Assembly: GCA_002332615.1 (NCBI GenBank) | Contig: DDAL01000005.1 | Span: 6,288 to 19,990, forward strand | DNA: 13,703 nt | Direction: 5' to 3' | Source: Sphingobacteriaceae bacterium UBA2059 | Lineage (GTDB): Bacteria; Bacteroidota; Bacteroidia; Sphingobacteriales; Sphingobacteriaceae | Shown: piece by piece, positions 12,086 to 13,703 of the stretch | How the letters are laid out: each line of letters begins with the position of its first letter | Position numbering within the stretch: position 1 is the first letter of the stretch | Position numbers and translations under genes: made by a program | Notes under the pieces: model-generated | Told to the model about the DNA's origin: nothing | Database searches by the model: none | What the model saw: only the letters and a program-made list of their open reading frames with translations

Positions 12086-13703
12086 ATGGGTAACTCATTA
12101 AGCGAAGTAAATGCATCGGTAATTACGAAGGGCAAAAAAGGCTGGAGAAGGCTGTTTGCCTTTTTGGGCCCCGCATATCTGGTGAGCGTAGGCTATATGG
12201 ATCCGGGAAACTGGGCAACAGATATTGCCGGAGGAAGCGAGTTTGGTTATAAACTAATATGGGTATTGCTTCTATCTAATCTGATGGCACTCCTGCTTCA
12301 AACACTCAGTGTCAGGCTCGGTATAGTTGGGGGGTTTGACCTGGCCCAGGCATCAAGGAAACGATATCCCGGCTGGGCAAATATACCTTTATTTATACTG
12401 GCTCAGGTTGCGATTATCGCATGTGACCTTGCAGAAATTATCGGTATGGCTATTGGCTTGCAGTTGTTATTCGGGTTGCCCGTTCTATGGGGTATAATCA
12501 TAACAATATTAGACACTTTTCTCCTCCTGTTTCTCCTGAATAAAGGCATGAAAATGATGGAGAGCTTTATACTGTCGATGGTTTCCATTGTTGGCTTGTC
12601 CTTTTTGGTAGAGATGTTTATTGTTGAGCCATCAATAAAAGAAGTAGTTAAAGGCTTGGAACCATCGGTATTGAGCGGAAACGCGCTTTATATTGCCATT
12701 GGAATCATCGGGGCTACCGTTATGCCTCACAATCTATACCTGCACTCTTCATTAGTCCAGACGAGGAAAATAGAACGAACAAGGAAAGGGATTAAAGAAT
12801 CTTTAAAATTTAACCTTATAGACACTACGGTGGCTCTTAACATTGCTTTCCTTGTAAACGCATCTATCTTAATTTTAGCCGCTACAGCCTTTTACAAAAA
12901 CGGATTTCATCAGGTCGCTGAAATAAACGACGCTTACTTGTTGCTCGAAAATATTTTTGGCTCCCTTGCCCCGTCACTCTTTGCTATTGCGCTTATTGCC
13001 GCAGGACAAAGCTCCACGGTAACCGGAACCCTTGCGGGACAAATAGTAATGGAAGGCCATATTAACCTGCGCATACAACCTTGGCTGCGTCGATTATTAA
13101 CCAGACTGCTGGCCATAATCCCGGCTTTTTTTACCATTCTCTATTTCGGCGAAGGGTCGCTGGGTGAACTTCTTATTCTCAGCCAGGTTGTATTAAGCCT
13201 TCAGTTGGGTTTTGCGGTGATTCCTCTTATCCATTTCACATCAGACAAAAAGCTGATGGGAGAATTTGCCATCAAGACCTGGATGAAGATACTCTCCTGG
13301 CTATGTGCATTAATTATTGTCGTGCTTAACTTAAAGCTGGTAATCGAAGAGATAACACTTTGGTATGCACAAACGGATTCAAAATGGCTGGTATATACAC
13401 TGGCTATACCGCTTGCCATTGCTATATTACTGTTGCTCATCTATATATCGGTGCACCCTCTTCTTAAAAAACAAACAGACAATGTTGCAGCTATACCTCA
13501 CGGAACCGGAGCTGACATTGAAGAGTTAGAACAACTGAGTTATAAAAAGATAGGTATTCCTGTGGACTTTTCAGACAAAGATAATACCACGATACGAAAT
13601 GCACTTATTCAAGGGGGTAAAGAGGCAGACTACCATCTTATTCACGTGGTCGAAACGGCCGGAGCGCGTTATCATGGAGATAGTGTATTGGACCATGAGA
13701 CAA
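12086..13703 (+). CDS. mntH: NRAMP family Mn2+/Fe2+ transporter with C-terminal USP domain (3' end beyond window)
   Basis: The frame is open from ATG 12086 to the window edge, giving 539 residues. The first 460 or so form an NRAMP transporter, an inner-membrane importer of Mn2+ or Fe2+ coupled to protons. The metal-site motifs are intact: DPGN (39-42) in the first membrane helix and the methionine of ATVMPHN (210-216) in helix 6; that methionine is the feature that separates Mn/Fe transporters from Al or Mg variants. About 11 hydrophobic segments can be seen, for example LLLSNLMALLLQTLS, FILAQVAIIACDLAEIIG and IPLAIAILLLLIYIS (441-455). After a linker (460-485), YKKIGIPVDFSDKDNTTIRNAL (486-507) and ADYHLIHVVETAGAR (514-528) match the start of a universal stress protein domain, cut by the window. 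There are no frameshifts. It is divergent from an Lrp-type regulator and may be leaderless. Confidence 0.93.
   Translation, partial: MGNSLSEVNASVITKGKKGWRRLFAFLGPAYLVSVGYMDPGNWATDIAGGSEFGYKLIWVLLLSNLMALLLQTLSVRLGIVGGFDLAQASRKRYPGWANIPLFILAQVAIIACDLAEIIGMAIGLQLLFGLPVLWGIIITILDTFLLLFLLNKGMKMMESFILSMVSIVGLSFLVEMFIVEPSIKEVVKGLEPSVLSGNALYIAIGIIGATVMPHNLYLHSSLVQTRKIERTRKGIKESLKFNLIDTTVALNIAFLVNASILILAATAFYKNGFHQVAEINDAYLLLENIFGSLAPSLFAIALIAAGQSSTVTGTLAGQIVMEGHINLRIQPWLRRLLTRLLAIIPAFFTILYFGEGSLGELLILSQVVLSLQLGFAVIPLIHFTSDKKLMGEFAIKTWMKILSWLCALIIVVLNLKLVIEEITLWYAQTDSKWLVYTLAIPLAIAILLLLIYISVHPLLKKQTDNVAAIPHGTGADIEELEQLSYKKIGIPVDFSDKDNTTIRNALIQGGKEADYHLIHVVETAGARYHGDSVLDHET

Noticed and set aside
12403..13440. 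Minus-strand open frames of 60-80 residues across the NRAMP gene
   Set aside because: The plus strand carries a continuous 539-codon frame with full NRAMP motifs; the minus frames are shadows of hydrophobic codons.

Overview
The window reads as an ordinary chromosomal housekeeping segment from a Bacteroidota bacterium, most likely a Sphingobacteriia/Pedobacter-like organism (inference). The evidence is as follows. Promoter-like elements match the Bacteroidota -7 consensus TAnnTTTG. Shine-Dalgarno sequences are weak or absent. The window carries a Bacteroidota-type 'GlmU family protein', a Cys-poor type B L31, and a lysyl-tRNA synthetase with the C-terminal extension common in that phylum. I see no tRNA, rRNA, CRISPR array, insertion sequence, phage gene or defence system.

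Layout, left to right. Positions 1-60 are the acidic C-terminal tail of an upstream gene, followed by a perfect-palindrome terminator. A large GNAT-fold acyltransferase-like gene (148-1296, +) converges on a minus-strand operon. Read from right to left, that operon is a GlmU-like left-handed beta-helix protein (2935-4122), triosephosphate isomerase tpiA (2160-2927) and ribosomal protein L11 methyltransferase prmA (1318-2157, TTG start). Just upstream of it on the same strand is rpmE2 (4189-4437), whose terminator ends about 11 nt before the GlmU-like start codon. A 215-bp intergenic region then separates rpmE2 from a plus-strand iron-sulfur pair: cysteine desulfurase iscS (4653-5807) and an A-type carrier (5838-6167). 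A good TAnnTTTG promoter precedes a long-chain acyl-CoA synthetase (6253-8160, TTG start), followed by lysS (8218-9939) and a strong terminator.

The right third holds a small unknown ORF (10021-10236, +), a two-TM TPR protein (10248-10799, -), uracil-DNA glycosylase ung (10863-11537, +) and an Lrp/AsnC regulator (11532-12002, -) whose stop codon overlaps that of ung. Divergent from the regulator is an NRAMP Mn2+/Fe2+ transporter (12086 to the window edge, +). It carries a C-terminal universal-stress-protein domain cut off by the window.

Functional links: iscS and the A-type carrier form an Fe-S assembly pair; rpmE2, prmA and lysS serve translation; tpiA serves glycolysis; ung serves base-excision repair. 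The most interesting region is the 83-bp divergent spacer between the Lrp-type regulator and the NRAMP-USP gene. It has two opposed -7 elements, each only 4-5 nt from its start codon (possible leaderless mRNAs), and nested inverted repeats. I found no clearly new multi-gene system.
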